Source: Caulobacter hibisci (lineage in GTDB: Bacteria > Pseudomonadota > Alphaproteobacteria > Caulobacterales > Caulobacteraceae). From it: 64,000 nt of DNA. The notes beneath the pieces were generated by a model. It saw only the letters and a program-made list of their open reading frames with translations. It was not told where the DNA came from and made no database searches. The translations under genes and the position numbers were made by a program. The DNA is taken from NCBI RefSeq assembly GCF_016135805.1, contig NZ_JADWOX010000001.1:62001-126000 (forward strand). The letters are read 5' to 3'. Positions within the stretch are counted from its first letter, which is position 1. Each line of letters begins with the position of its first letter. Positions 1 to 8,719 of the stretch are shown in pieces.

Positions 1-1552
1 CGGCGATCATCGCGGCCTCGGCGGCGGCGTCGAGATCGGCGGTGGGCTCGTCAAGCAGCAGGATCGGGGCGGGCTTGAGCAGGGCGCGGGCGATGCCCAG
101 CCGCCTGCGTTCGCCGCCCGACAGCCCGCCGCCGCGCTCATCGATCGGCGCGTCCAGGCCGCCGCGACGGTCGAGCAGGTCGGAGAGGCCGGCGCGCCGG
201 GCGGCGGCTTCCAGCTCGGCGCGCGAGGCATCCGGCCGGGCCAAAGCGAGGTTGTCGGCCAGCGAGCCGGCCAGCAGCAGCGGCGACTGCCCGGCCCAGG
301 CCAGGTCGGCGGCGAAGGCGCCGATTTCCGACAGCCGCGCCGGCCCGACCCGCACCTCGCCGGCCGACAGCGGGGCCAGGCCCGTCAGCAGGTTCAGCAG
401 GGTGGTCTTGCCGCAGCCGCTGGGGCCGAGCAGGGCGGTGATCTGACCGGCGGGGGCAACGAGGTCGAAGCCGTCGAACACCGCCGCCTCTCCACCGGCA
501 TAGGCGACGCCGACGCCCTCGAAGCGGATCTCCGGCGCGGCCGTAAGGGCGAGCGGCGCGGCGGCTGGGGCGGGCGTCGGCAGGCGGGCCAGGGTCAGGG
601 CGGCGGCCTCGGCGGCCTGGCGGTCGTGATAGGCGGCCGCCAGCCTGCGCATCGGGGCGTAGACCTCCGGCGCCAGGACCAGGGCGAAGAAGGCGCGCTT
701 CAGCTCCAGGGTCTCCGGAACCGGGAAGGGCAGCAGGCGCAGCAGGTTGAAGCCGCAATAGACCGCCACCAGCGCCACCGACAGGGCGGCGAAGAACTCC
801 AGCGCCGCCGACGAGAAGAACGCCACCCGCAGCACCGCCTGGGTGCGCCTGGAAAGGTCCTGGGCCGCCTGCGCGAGGCCCGCCGTCACCCGGCTTTCGG
901 CCTGGAAGGCCAGCACCACCGGCAGGGTCCGCACCCGGTCGAGGAACAGGCTGGACAGCCGTTCCAGCGCCAGGAACTGCCGGCGCGAGGCGTCGGCGGC
1001 GGCCATGCCGGCCAGGGCCATGGCGACGATGAACGGCAGCAGGGTGAAGAGCTGGATGCCCGCGCACACCGGGCTGGCGATCGCGGTCAGGCCGATCAGC
1101 AGAAGCGGCGCGATCGCCGAGGCGCTGCGGGCGGGGGCGAAGCGCGAGACATAGCCGTCCAGCGCCTCGACCCCGTCCATGACGGCGGTGACCGCGGCCC
1201 CTCCACGCGGCGCGCCAGGAGCGAGCAGCGACGCGGCGGCCTGGCGCCGGGCATGGGCCTTGGCCAGGGCGGCCGCCTGCGCGCCCGCCTGGTTGGCCCG
1301 GGCCGCCAGGGCGCCGCGCACCAGAGCCGAGACCAGGGCGAGCGCCAGGAAGGGTAGGGCCTCGGCAAGGTCGCGCGTCAGGGCGTCGATCCCGAAGGCC
1401 AGGCCCGCGGCGAAACCCGCCGCCCCCGCGACGTCGGCAAGGCGCCAGGCGAGCGCAGCGCGGCCATCGGCGGCGGCCACTTTGTTCAAGCCGCGCAGCC
1501 ACGGACGCGCGAGCGTGAGGATCTCGGTCTCGACGGGGGTGCGGACGGTCAT
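1..1552 (-). CDS. cydD: Thiol reductant ABC exporter subunit CydD (partial, C-terminus outside window)
   Basis: Half of the CydDC heterodimeric ABC transporter that exports cysteine/glutathione and is needed to assemble cytochrome bd. The reading frame is open from ATG at 1550-1552 to the window edge (about 517 codons; full-length family members run about 550-590). The N-terminal half has hydrophobic membrane helices. The C-terminal half has a Walker [10 protein letters not shown], the ABC signature LSGGERRR and Walker B ILLLDEP. It diverges from cydABX across 124 bp, which fits a shared micro-oxic promoter region. A weak GGAG lies about 14 nt before the ATG. cydC would be expected next, outside the window. 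Confidence 0.9.
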   Translation of the reverse strand, partial: MTVRTPVETEILTLARPWLRGLNKVAAADGRAALAWRLADVAGAAGFAAGLAFGIDALTRDLAEALPFLALALVSALVRGALAARANQAGAQAAALAKAHARRQAAASLLAPGAPRGGAAVTAVMDGVEALDGYVSRFAPARSASAIAPLLLIGLTAIASPVCAGIQLFTLLPFIVAMALAGMAAADASRRQFLALERLSSLFLDRVRTLPVVLAFQAESRVTAGLAQAAQDLSRRTQAVLRVAFFSSAALEFFAALSVALVAVYCGFNLLRLLPFPVPETLELKRAFFALVLAPEVYAPMRRLAAAYHDRQAAEAAALTLARLPTPAPAAAPLALTAAPEIRFEGVGVAYAGGEAAVFDGFDLVAPAGQITALLGPSGCGKTTLLNLLTGLAPLSAGEVRVGPARLSEIGAFAADLAWAGQSPLLLAGSLADNLALARPDASRAELEAAARRAGLSDLLDRRGGLDAPIDERGGGLSGGERRRLGIARALLKPAPILLLDEPTADLDAAAEAAMIA

Positions 1553-1585
1553 GAGCGGGGTCTAGCGCTCCATCGGAGGGCGGCC

Positions 1586-1599
1586 TTGATCCGGATCAA
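1586..1599. promoter_or_regulatory. FNR/FixK box between cydD and cydABX
   Basis: TTGATCCGGATCAA is a perfect match to the FNR/FixK consensus TTGAT-N4-ATCAA and a full palindrome. It lies 34 bp from the cydD start codon and 78 bp from the cydA start codon. Low-oxygen activation of both directions by a FixK/FNR-type protein is the inference. Confidence 0.8.
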
Positions 1600-1676
1600 A
1601 GACCCCTTTCGAAAGCCCGCCTAGAGCGAGATGCTCGTCCGGCGCGACCGATCGCCGTTCGACCCTGGAGCTACCC

Positions 1677-3242
1677 ATGGATCCCGCCGTCGTCGACCTC
1701 TCCCGCCTGCAGTTCGCCCTCACGGCCCTGTACCACTTCCTCTTCGTGCCCCTGACCCTGGGGCTGTCCTTCATGCTGTTCATCATGGAGGCGGTCTATG
1801 TGATGACCAAGCGCCCGATCTGGCGCACGGTCACCAAGTTCTGGGGCGCGCTGTTCGGCATCAACTTCGTCCTCGGCGTGGCCACCGGCCTGACCATGGA
1901 ATTCCAGTTCGGCATGAACTGGTCGTACTACTCGCACTATGTGGGCGACATCTTCGGCGCCCCGCTGGCCATCGAGGGGCTGATGGCCTTTTTCCTCGAG
2001 GCCACCTTCGTGGGGCTGATGTTCTTCGGCTGGGACAAGCTGAAGCCGGTCGCCCACCTGCTGGTCACCTTCCTGGTGGCGCTGGGCACCAACCTGTCGG
2101 CCCTGTGGATCCTGATCGCCAACGGCTGGATGCAGAACCCGGTCGGCGCGGCCTTCAATCCCGACACGATGCGGATGGAGGTGACCGACTTCAAGGCGGT
2201 GATCTTCAACCCGGTGGCCCAGGCCAAGTTCGTGCACACGGTCAGCGCCGGCTACACGATCGCCGCCGTCTTCGTGCTCGGTGTCTCGGCCTTCTACCTG
2301 CTGAAGGGCAAGTGGACGGGCGTGGCCAAGCGCTCGATGACCGTCGCCGCCGCCTTCGGCCTGGCCTCGGCCCTGTCGGTCGTCGTGCTGGGCGACGAGA
2401 GCGGCTACGCCCTGACCGACAACCAGAAAATGAAGCTCGCGGCCCTGGAGGCCATGTGGGAGACCGAGCCCGCGCCGGCCGGCCTGACCGCCTTCGGCAT
2501 CCCCAGCCTGGCCGATCGCCAGACCCACGCCGAGGTCAAGATCCCCTATGTGCTGGGCCTGATCGCCACCCGCAGCATCGACCGGCCGGTCGAGGGCATC
2601 TTCGAGCTGGTCGCCACGGCCGAGGACCGCATCCAGCGCGGCGTGGTCGCCTATGACGCCCTGGAAAAGCTGAAGGCCAATCCCAAGGACGTCAGCGCCC
2701 GCGCCGTCTTCGAGCTGAACCGCCGCGACCTGGGCTACGCCCTGCTGCTCAAGCGCCACGTCGCCGATCCGCGTACGGCCTCCAGGGAGCTGATCGCCAA
2801 GACCGCCTGGGACACCGTGCCCAACGTGCCGGTGATGTTCTGGGCCTTCCGCATCATGGCCGGCACGGGCCTGCTGATGATCGCCCTGTTCGCCACCGCC
2901 TTCGTCCTGGTCACCCTGCGCAAGCACGACACCCGCTGGTTCCTGCGCCTGGCCGTCCTGGCCATTCCGCTGCCGTGGATCGCCACGGAGCTGGGCTGGG
3001 TGCTGGCCGAGGTCGGGCGTCAGCCCTGGGCGGTGGAAGGGGTCCTGCCCACCTTCCTGGCCCCGTCCAGCCTGAGCGTGGCCCAGCTGCTGGCCAGCAT
3101 CGTCGGCTTCACCCTGCTCTACGGCGCCCTGGCGGTGGTCGAGGTCGGGCTGATCCTGAAGACCATCAAGAAGGGTCCGTTCGCCGAACAGGAAGCCTTC
3201 CCTCCAAACACCGGCGCGCCCGTCGCCGAAGCCGTCGCCTGA
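1677..3242 (+). CDS. cydA: Cytochrome bd ubiquinol oxidase subunit I
   Basis: Oxidises ubiquinol and carries hemes b558, b595 and d in the inner membrane as part of a high-affinity terminal oxidase. The 521-aa protein is of family length. Visible ligands match the E. coli pattern: H20 in the first helix, E100 and E108 in PLAIEGLMAFFLEATF, and H187 in FVHTVSAGY. The Q-loop has GDESGY, DNQKMKLAALEAMWE and GRQPW. ATG at 1677 follows a GGAG. First gene of cydABX, with 13 nt to cydB. Probably induced at low oxygen through the box at 1586-1599. Confidence 0.97.
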   Translation: MDPAVVDLSRLQFALTALYHFLFVPLTLGLSFMLFIMEAVYVMTKRPIWRTVTKFWGALFGINFVLGVATGLTMEFQFGMNWSYYSHYVGDIFGAPLAIEGLMAFFLEATFVGLMFFGWDKLKPVAHLLVTFLVALGTNLSALWILIANGWMQNPVGAAFNPDTMRMEVTDFKAVIFNPVAQAKFVHTVSAGYTIAAVFVLGVSAFYLLKGKWTGVAKRSMTVAAAFGLASALSVVVLGDESGYALTDNQKMKLAALEAMWETEPAPAGLTAFGIPSLADRQTHAEVKIPYVLGLIATRSIDRPVEGIFELVATAEDRIQRGVVAYDALEKLKANPKDVSARAVFELNRRDLGYALLLKRHVADPRTASRELIAKTAWDTVPNVPVMFWAFRIMAGTGLLMIALFATAFVLVTLRKHDTRWFLRLAVLAIPLPWIATELGWVLAEVGRQPWAVEGVLPTFLAPSSLSVAQLLASIVGFTLLYGALAVVEVGLILKTIKKGPFAEQEAFPPNTGAPVAEAVA

Positions 3243-3255
3243 AGGAGACGCCGCC

Positions 3256-4398
3256 ATGGAACTCCCCCTCGACTACCCGACCCTCCGCCTGATCTGGTGG
3301 GGCCTGCTGGGCGTGCTGCTGATCGGCTTCGCCCTCACCGACGGCTTCGACATGGGCGTCGGCGCCCTACTGCCCTTCATCGCCCGCAAGGACGACGAGC
3401 GGCGCACGGTGATCAACACCATCGGCGCCACCTGGGAAGGCAACCAGGTGTGGTTCATCACCGGCGGGGCGGCGATCTTCGCAGCCTGGCCGATGGTCTA
3501 CGGCGCCACCTTCTCCGGCTTCTACCTGGCCATGTTCCTGGTGCTGTCGGCGATGATCCTGCGGCCGGTGGCGTTCAAGTACCGGTCCAAGCGGCCCGAG
3601 GCCAAATGGCGCTCGTTCTGGGACTGGTCGCTGTTCACCGGCAGCTTCGTGCCCGCCCTGGTGTTCGGCGTCGCCGTCGGCAACGTGCTGCAGGGCGCCC
3701 CGATCAGGCTCGACAGCGATCTGCGCTCCACCTACCACGGCTCGTTCTTCGAGCTGTTCACGCCCTTCACCCTGGTCTGCGGCCTGCTGTCGACGGCCAT
3801 GCTGGCCCTGCACGGCGCCGCCTGGCTGGCGATCAAGACCGAGCCGGGGCCGATCGTCGAGCGCGCCCGCAGGTTCGGCCTCGTGGCCGGCGTCGCCAGC
3901 CTGGTGCTGTTCGCCCTGGGCGGCCTGCTGGCCATGAAGCTTGGCTTCCGGGTCGAGGGCGTGGTCGATCCGGCCGGTCCCTCCAACCCGCTGCGGGCCA
4001 CGGCCGTCGCAGCGCCGGGCGCCTGGTTCGACAACTACGGCCGCTATCCGTGGATGATCATCGCCCCGGTGCTGGGCTTCGTCGGCGCGGCCTTCGCGAC
4101 CTTCGGCCTGCTGAAGCGGCAGGAAGGGCTGGCCTTCGGCGGCTCCTCGGCCTCGGCGGCAGGCATCATCGCCACCAGTGGCCTGTCGATGTTCCCGTTC
4201 ATCCTGCCCAGCACGGTCGACGCTCACTCCAGCTTCCTGGTCTGGAACGCCTCGTCCAGCCACACGACCCTGTTCATCATGCTGGTGGTCGTCGTGCTGC
4301 TGCTGCCGGTGGTGCTGGCCTACACCGCCTTCGTCTACCGGGTGCTGTGGGGCCGCACGAGCAGCGCCGCCCTGAAGACCGACCCGGCCCTGTACTGA
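3256..4398 (+). CDS. cydB: Cytochrome bd ubiquinol oxidase subunit II
   Basis: Structural membrane partner of CydA in the bd oxidase. It has 380 aa, multiple transmembrane helices and the family segments GFALTDGFDMGVG near the N-terminus and GNQVWFITGGAAIFAAWP. An AAGGAG ribosome site precedes ATG 3256. Co-transcribed between cydA and the tiny cydX, with 12 nt to the latter. Length and motifs are normal for the family. Confidence 0.97.
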   Translation: MELPLDYPTLRLIWWGLLGVLLIGFALTDGFDMGVGALLPFIARKDDERRTVINTIGATWEGNQVWFITGGAAIFAAWPMVYGATFSGFYLAMFLVLSAMILRPVAFKYRSKRPEAKWRSFWDWSLFTGSFVPALVFGVAVGNVLQGAPIRLDSDLRSTYHGSFFELFTPFTLVCGLLSTAMLALHGAAWLAIKTEPGPIVERARRFGLVAGVASLVLFALGGLLAMKLGFRVEGVVDPAGPSNPLRATAVAAPGAWFDNYGRYPWMIIAPVLGFVGAAFATFGLLKRQEGLAFGGSSASAAGIIATSGLSMFPFILPSTVDAHSSFLVWNASSSHTTLFIMLVVVVLLLPVVLAYTAFVYRVLWGRTSSAALKTDPALY

Positions 4399-4410
4399 GG
4401 AGATCGACCG

Positions 4411-4530
4411 ATGTGGTACTTCACCTGGATCCTGGGCCTTGGCCTGGCCCTCGCCTTCGGCGTCCTCAACGGCGTCTGGTACGAGTTCAACCTGACCGAC
4501 GAGGGCGACGCGGGAGCGTCGGAGCCTTGA
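4411..4530 (+). CDS. cydX: Cytochrome bd accessory small subunit CydX (39 aa)
   Basis: A 39-codon ORF starts 12 nt after cydB behind a GAGGAGA ribosome site. It begins MWYFTWILGLGLALAFGV, the hallmark of the CydX/YbgT family: one transmembrane helix followed by a short hydrophilic tail (NGVWYEFNLTDEGDAGASEP). In E. coli and Brucella CydX stabilises the heme-d centre of the bd oxidase. Position, sequence and size all fit. It is short enough to be missed by length-filtered gene callers. Confidence 0.93.
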   Translation: MWYFTWILGLGLALAFGVLNGVWYEFNLTDEGDAGASEP

Positions 4531-4538
4531 GTCTCTAA

Positions 4539-4565
4539 CTCCTCCCCCGCTTCACGGGGGAGGAG
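4539..4565. terminator. Hairpin terminator between cydX and the histidine kinase gene
   Basis: An 11-bp perfect stem (CTCCTCCCCCG paired with its complement) and a 5-nt loop sit between convergent genes, followed by CTTGTTTCT. It would serve both directions. The arm sequence resembles the CCTCCCCC palindromic repeats seen elsewhere in the window. Confidence 0.65.
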
Positions 4566-4572
4566 CTTGTTT

Positions 4573-6744
4573 CTAAGCTTCCGCCCGTTCCGCTTCCGTC
4601 TCGTCGAGCCGCACGCCCGACCAGCGCTGCACCGCGCCGATCAGCGCCGTGGCGGAGATCGGCTTGCCGATGTGGCCGTTCATGCCGGCCGCGGCTGTGG
4701 CCCCGACGTGCTCGGGCAGGACGTCGGCGCTGAGCGCGATGATCGGTGTGGCGCCATTGGCGCCGGACGGGTCGCGGATGATGCGGGCGGCGGCGAAGCC
4801 GTCCATGCCAGGCATCTGCAGGTCCATCAGGATCAGGTCGAATGGCCGGCACGAGGCCAGCAGCACGGCCTCGGCGCCGCTGGCCGCCTCGATCACCTCG
4901 TGGCCGATCGCCTGCAGCATGGCCCGCACCAGTTCGCGGTTGGCGTCCAGGTCGTCGACGACCAGGACCTGGGCGGCCGGGCCAGCGATCGCCGCTGCGC
5001 GCGTCGGGGCGTCGGTCGCGGCCAGGTCGGCGGGCGCGGCCAGCACGTGGAAGCGGAAGACCGAGCCGCCATGCTCGGCGGGGACCATCGCGATGTCGCC
5101 GCCCATCAACTCGACCAGGCCCTTGCAGATCGACAGGCCCAGGCCCGTGCCGCCGTGGCGGCGGCTGATCGAGCCGTCCACCTGCGAGAACCGCTGGAAC
5201 AGGCGCTGGCGCTTCTCGGGCGGCACGCCGCAGCCGGTGTCGGACACCGCCACGTGCAGTCGGGCGTCGCGGAAGGCGGCCTCAAGGCGGATCTCGTCGG
5301 CCTCGGTGAACTTCACCGCATTGCCCAGCAGATTGACGACCACCTGGCGCAGGCGGCCGGCGTCGGCGTTCAGGGCGGCCGGCGTGTCGGGATCGATCTC
5401 GCCGGTCTGGGTCAGGCCCTTGGCGCGGGCCTGCTCGGCGAACATCGCCGTCAGGTCGTCGAGGAACGGGGCCAGGGCGAACGGCGCGGGCGACAGGGCG
5501 ACATGGCCCGCCTCCAGCTTGGAGAAGTCGAGGATGTCGTTGACCACGGCCAGCAGGGTCTGGCCGGCGGTGTCGACGCGCCGGACATAGGCGCTGGCGG
5601 TCGGCGGCAGGTCGTCCATCTCGCCCAACAGGCCAGCGAAACCGTTGATGGCGGTCAGCGGGGTGCGGATCTCGTGGCTCATATTGGCCAGGAACTCGGC
5701 CTTGGCCTCGGCGGCGGCCTCGGCCTGCAGCTTGGCGTCCAGCAGGGCCGCCTCGCGCACGTGAGCCTCGGTCACGTCCATCACCGCGCCGAACAGGGTC
5801 TCGACCTGGCCGTCCGCGCCAAGCTCGGCCGCGCCGTGGCAGACCACGTGGCGCAAAGCGCCGTCGGTGCGGGTCAGCCGCAGGGTCATCTCGAACGGCT
5901 CGCCGCTGACGGCGGCGGTGCGGAACTGGGTTTCCAGGGCGTCGCGCTCGGACGGGTCGAAGAAGGTCAGCTGTTCGCTGAGACCTGGCGCGCTGGCGGC
6001 CGGCGCGAGGCCGAAGATCCGGTAGACGCCTTCCGACCAGGTGATGACGCCGCTGCCGATATCGGCCCGCCAGTGACCGACGCCGGCCATGGTCTCGGCC
6101 ATCAGGGCGATGCGATGGGTCTCTCGGATGGTGCGGGCGTCGGCCTGGGCGCGCGCCGAGGCGTCGGCCAGTTCGAGCCGGGCCCGGGCCAGGTCGACCT
6201 GCACGGTGCGCAGGGCGCGGAACACGACATAGGAGGTGGCCGCCACCGTCATCAGCCGCCAAGGCTGGCCGGTGTCGAGCAGGAACCAGCCGCAGAGGGC
6301 CTGCACCAGCACCATGGCGCCGACCATCGGCGACATATTGATCGCCAGGCGCATCGGGCGGGCGTAGTCGCGGGCGACGATCTCGAACATCACCACGCCG
6401 AACAGGGTGACGCCGAAGGTCTGGGCCGCGCCGGTCTCGAAGGAGGTCAGGTAGAAGGCCGCCGCGGCGTAGCCGGCGCTCTGCAGCCAGGCAAAGAGGT
6501 TGCGTCCGGGCGGGGCGTTGCGCTGCTCGGCCACGGCCAGGCCGGCCATCACCGCGATCCAGACCAGGGGCAGAAGCCAGGGCGAAAAGGGCAGGGTGGC
6601 AAGGCACACGGCGATGCTGAACGCCAGTCGCGCGGTCAGGCCATGCACCTGGAACGGCGAGGCCAGCAGCGTGTCGTACGCCGCCGCCAGGCGACGCCGG
6701 CGCGTCCCCTGCTGGTCATTGGTCTTCGGACCGGCCCTGCTCAT
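4573..6744 (-). CDS. Membrane-anchored PAS hybrid sensor histidine kinase with C-terminal receiver
   Basis: 723 aa. The N-terminal roughly 175 residues hold several hydrophobic helices. A PAS domain (about 213-325, GVGHWRADIGSG) follows, then a HisKA H-box with H357 in NMSHEIRTPL, an HATPase with N475 in NLLGNAVKF and the DTGCGVP and GGTGLGLS boxes, and a receiver domain (593-710) with D641 in LILMDLQMPG and K694. It should autophosphorylate and pass phosphate to its own receiver; the output partner (a phosphotransfer protein) is not in the window. The signal is unknown. It is a single gene, convergent with cydABX. A hairpin overlaps the region just before the start. Confidence 0.9.
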   Translation of the reverse strand: MSRAGPKTNDQQGTRRRRLAAAYDTLLASPFQVHGLTARLAFSIAVCLATLPFSPWLLPLVWIAVMAGLAVAEQRNAPPGRNLFAWLQSAGYAAAAFYLTSFETGAAQTFGVTLFGVVMFEIVARDYARPMRLAINMSPMVGAMVLVQALCGWFLLDTGQPWRLMTVAATSYVVFRALRTVQVDLARARLELADASARAQADARTIRETHRIALMAETMAGVGHWRADIGSGVITWSEGVYRIFGLAPAASAPGLSEQLTFFDPSERDALETQFRTAAVSGEPFEMTLRLTRTDGALRHVVCHGAAELGADGQVETLFGAVMDVTEAHVREAALLDAKLQAEAAAEAKAEFLANMSHEIRTPLTAINGFAGLLGEMDDLPPTASAYVRRVDTAGQTLLAVVNDILDFSKLEAGHVALSPAPFALAPFLDDLTAMFAEQARAKGLTQTGEIDPDTPAALNADAGRLRQVVVNLLGNAVKFTEADEIRLEAAFRDARLHVAVSDTGCGVPPEKRQRLFQRFSQVDGSISRRHGGTGLGLSICKGLVELMGGDIAMVPAEHGGSVFRFHVLAAPADLAATDAPTRAAAIAGPAAQVLVVDDLDANRELVRAMLQAIGHEVIEAASGAEAVLLASCRPFDLILMDLQMPGMDGFAAARIIRDPSGANGATPIIALSADVLPEHVGATAAAGMNGHIGKPISATALIGAVQRWSGVRLDETEAERAEA

Positions 6745-6746
6745 TC

Positions 6747-6777
6747 GGGTTCCCGACGCTCGTTGCGGCGGGAACCC
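6747..6777. other. Inverted repeat next to the kinase start codon
   Basis: Nine-base arms GGGTTCCCG and CGGGAACCC flank a 13-nt loop, ending 3 nt from the kinase ATG (6742-6744). It could be the terminator of the upstream GH5 gene (no T-run seen) or a structure masking the GGGA before the kinase start. Confidence 0.4.
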
Positions 6778-6838
6778 TACAGGCCAAGCTTTGAAGGAAG
6801 GGTTGAGCCTCCGCTTACCGCTTCCGTTCGCGGCAAGG

Positions 6839-8179
6839 TCAGGCGCGCTTGATGCCCTTCACCGCCTTGGCGTGGTCGCGAATGATCGCAAGCGTCGAGG
6901 CGTCGCCGTCGAAGACGCCGAACAGGCCCTGCTCCTCCTGCGGGGGATCGCCGACATAGGAGCGGTCGCCCTTCTTGAACCAGGCGTCGGCGTGCTGGGC
7001 GCGGCCCTCGCCGTTCCAGGCCCAGAAGTTGACGCCGGCGATCGGGCCGCCGGCCTGCATGTCGGCTTCGACCTCGCTGAACACCATCTTGTAGAAGCGG
7101 TCGCGGAAGGTGACCGGCGAGCCGGGCGCGAAGGCGCGCTCGTCGCGGATCAGGCCGAACTCCTCGATGGTCAGCGGCTTGCCCAGGCGCTTGGCTAGGG
7201 CGATGTGGCGGCGGATGTAGTCGCGCGACTTGGCCTCGCCGGCCTCGTAGGTCGAGGGCTGGTCGGTCATCGAGATCCAGCTCCAGTTGTTGGGCCAGAC
7301 GTGCAGGGTCAGGTAGTCGATGGCCGGGGTCTTGTGGCTCTCGGCCACGCAGGCTTCGCTGCCAAGGCAGCCCATGTCGCCCTCGCTGCCGCTGGAGACC
7401 AGGTGGTTGGCGTCGATCGACTTGATGAAGCGGGCGGTGCCGTCGATCCAGGCGTCATAGGCCGGACGGTTGGCGTTCCCGAAGGCGTCGCTGCCGCCGG
7501 GGCGCGGCTCGTTGGCCAGCTGCCAGGCCATGATCGTCGGATCGTCGCGATAGGCCTTGCCGCTGACGCTGCTGGTGCGGCCGACCAGGGTCTTCACATA
7601 GTGGCGGAAGAGAGCGTTGGCCTTTTCGTCGGCGTAGAAGCGGGCCGAATAGTCGGCGAACTCGGGCCAGGGGTGGGCCGGGTCGCCCTGCTGGAACCAG
7701 GTCCCGTTGCCGGTCCAGTTCAGATAGGCGGGCATGCCGCCCGACCAGTCCCAGAAGTTGTTGACGTAGATCACGGCCTTCATGCCGCGCTTGCCCATCT
7801 CGGCCAGCAGCACGTCCAGGCCCTTCAGCAGGTCCTGGTCGTAGTCCTCGCCGGGACCGCGGAAGGTGGGATCCAGCGCCACCTTGGCCGGCGAGCGCTC
7901 GCCCGCGCCCAGGACGCGCAGGTTGGTGACGTCCAGGGCCTTCAGCTTGTCGAGCTCGCGGGTCAGACGCGCGCGGTCGCCGAAGGCGGCCGGAGCCCCC
8001 AGCCAGGCGCCGTACCAGAGATTGGCGCCGACGAAGCGATAGGGCTTGCCGCCCAGGGCCAGGCGGCCGTCCTTGACGGTGACGAAGCCGGGTCGCGCCG
8101 CGGCCAAGGTCGGAAGGGCGGCCGAACCAGCCGTCAGACCAGCCGCACCGGCGGCCAGGATCGCGCGTCGCGAAAGCAT
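6839..8179 (-). CDS. Tat-exported GH5-family beta-mannanase-like glycoside hydrolase
   Basis: Probable endo-acting hydrolase of beta-mannan or a related glucan in the periplasm or outside the cell. ATG at 8179 is chosen because it follows GGGGAG and starts directly with a Tat-like signal (MLSRRAILAAG, cleaved near AAA); an in-frame GTG at 8197 would add six residues. From this ATG the protein is 446 aa. The TIM-barrel catalytic residues are visible: acid/base E224 in LANEP and nucleophile E340 in TIEEFG, with NLRVLGAG and YVNNFWDWSGG as in GH5_7 mannanases. Substrate is inferred from family resemblance only. It is a single gene. Confidence 0.83.
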   Translation of the reverse strand: MLSRRAILAAGAAGLTAGSAALPTLAAARPGFVTVKDGRLALGGKPYRFVGANLWYGAWLGAPAAFGDRARLTRELDKLKALDVTNLRVLGAGERSPAKVALDPTFRGPGEDYDQDLLKGLDVLLAEMGKRGMKAVIYVNNFWDWSGGMPAYLNWTGNGTWFQQGDPAHPWPEFADYSARFYADEKANALFRHYVKTLVGRTSSVSGKAYRDDPTIMAWQLANEPRPGGSDAFGNANRPAYDAWIDGTARFIKSIDANHLVSSGSEGDMGCLGSEACVAESHKTPAIDYLTLHVWPNNWSWISMTDQPSTYEAGEAKSRDYIRRHIALAKRLGKPLTIEEFGLIRDERAFAPGSPVTFRDRFYKMVFSEVEADMQAGGPIAGVNFWAWNGEGRAQHADAWFKKGDRSYVGDPPQEEQGLFGVFDGDASTLAIIRDHAKAVKGIKRA

Positions 8180-8415
8180 TTCCCGGTGTCTCCCCACGTT
8201 TGATTTGCGGCGACGTTAGCGGAGGGCGTCCGCCGGGGTCCAGTGATTAAATAAATTTGGTGAAGTTATTCCATCGGACTTAGCGCTGTTCCAGGCCGTG
8301 CCAGATCCAAGTGATGGTCATGCGTAAGCGTCTGGCGATAGTGGTCACTTGTCACCGAGCATCCCCGCCTTCGGCGGATTGGACGGATTTGGGTAGGGTG
8401 AAAGGTTGGTCCGCT

Positions 8416-8682
8416 CTAGCGGTCTGCCGAACGTTGGCGAGCGAGCAGGCGATCGCGCAACACTGCCCACGGTATGGCTTCTTCCTCGCCGGCCTCGACG
8501 GCGTTGGCGATCGCCTCGTCGATGGCGGGGTCGGGATCGATCTCGCGGAAAGGCGAGGCGGCGATGTCGCGGTCGATCAGCGACATCACATAGTCGACGA
8601 CCGACATGTCCAACGTGGCGGCCATGGGTCCGAGCCGGAAAGCCCGTTCTTCGTCGATGTGGATGTCGAAGCCGTCGGCCAT
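8416..8682 (-). CDS. Antitoxin-like small protein (orphan)
   Basis: 88 aa, acidic. The N-terminal part FDIHIDEERAFRL...DMSVVDYVMSLIDRDI resembles the ribbon-helix-helix or short helical N-termini of ParD/RelB-type antitoxins, and the C-terminal EEEAIPWAVLRDRLLARQ resembles the toxin-wrapping tail of that group. No toxin ORF follows: the next 218 bases up to the GH5 gene hold nothing longer than a 13-codon ORF. The start codon lies inside a perfect 13-bp inverted repeat (8676-8707). It follows putA on the same strand after 37 nt. Function is inferred from sequence style only. Confidence 0.6.
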   Translation of the reverse strand: MADGFDIHIDEERAFRLGPMAATLDMSVVDYVMSLIDRDIAASPFREIDPDPAIDEAIANAVEAGEEEAIPWAVLRDRLLARQRSADR

Positions 8683-8707
8683 GGGCGAAGGGTCTCGCCC
8701 ATGGCCG
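8676..8707. promoter_or_regulatory. Perfect 13-bp inverted repeat over an antitoxin-like start codon
   Basis: Arms CGGCCATGGGCGA and its exact complement are separated by 6 nt. The ATG of the antitoxin-like gene lies in one arm. It could be an autoregulatory operator, a translation-blocking hairpin, or part of the putA 3' end (no T-run follows). Confidence 0.6.
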
Positions 8708-8719
8708 GAGAGGTCAAGA

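Noticed and set aside
1671..3257. 528-aa minus-strand ORF opposite cydA
   Set aside because: Shadow of cydA, whose heme ligands and Q-loop are clear.
8280..8321. 13-codon ORF MTITWIWHGLEQR after the antitoxin-like gene, possible toxin remnant
   Set aside because: Too short to tell from chance, and 95 nt away from the antitoxin gene, unlike typical overlapping toxins.
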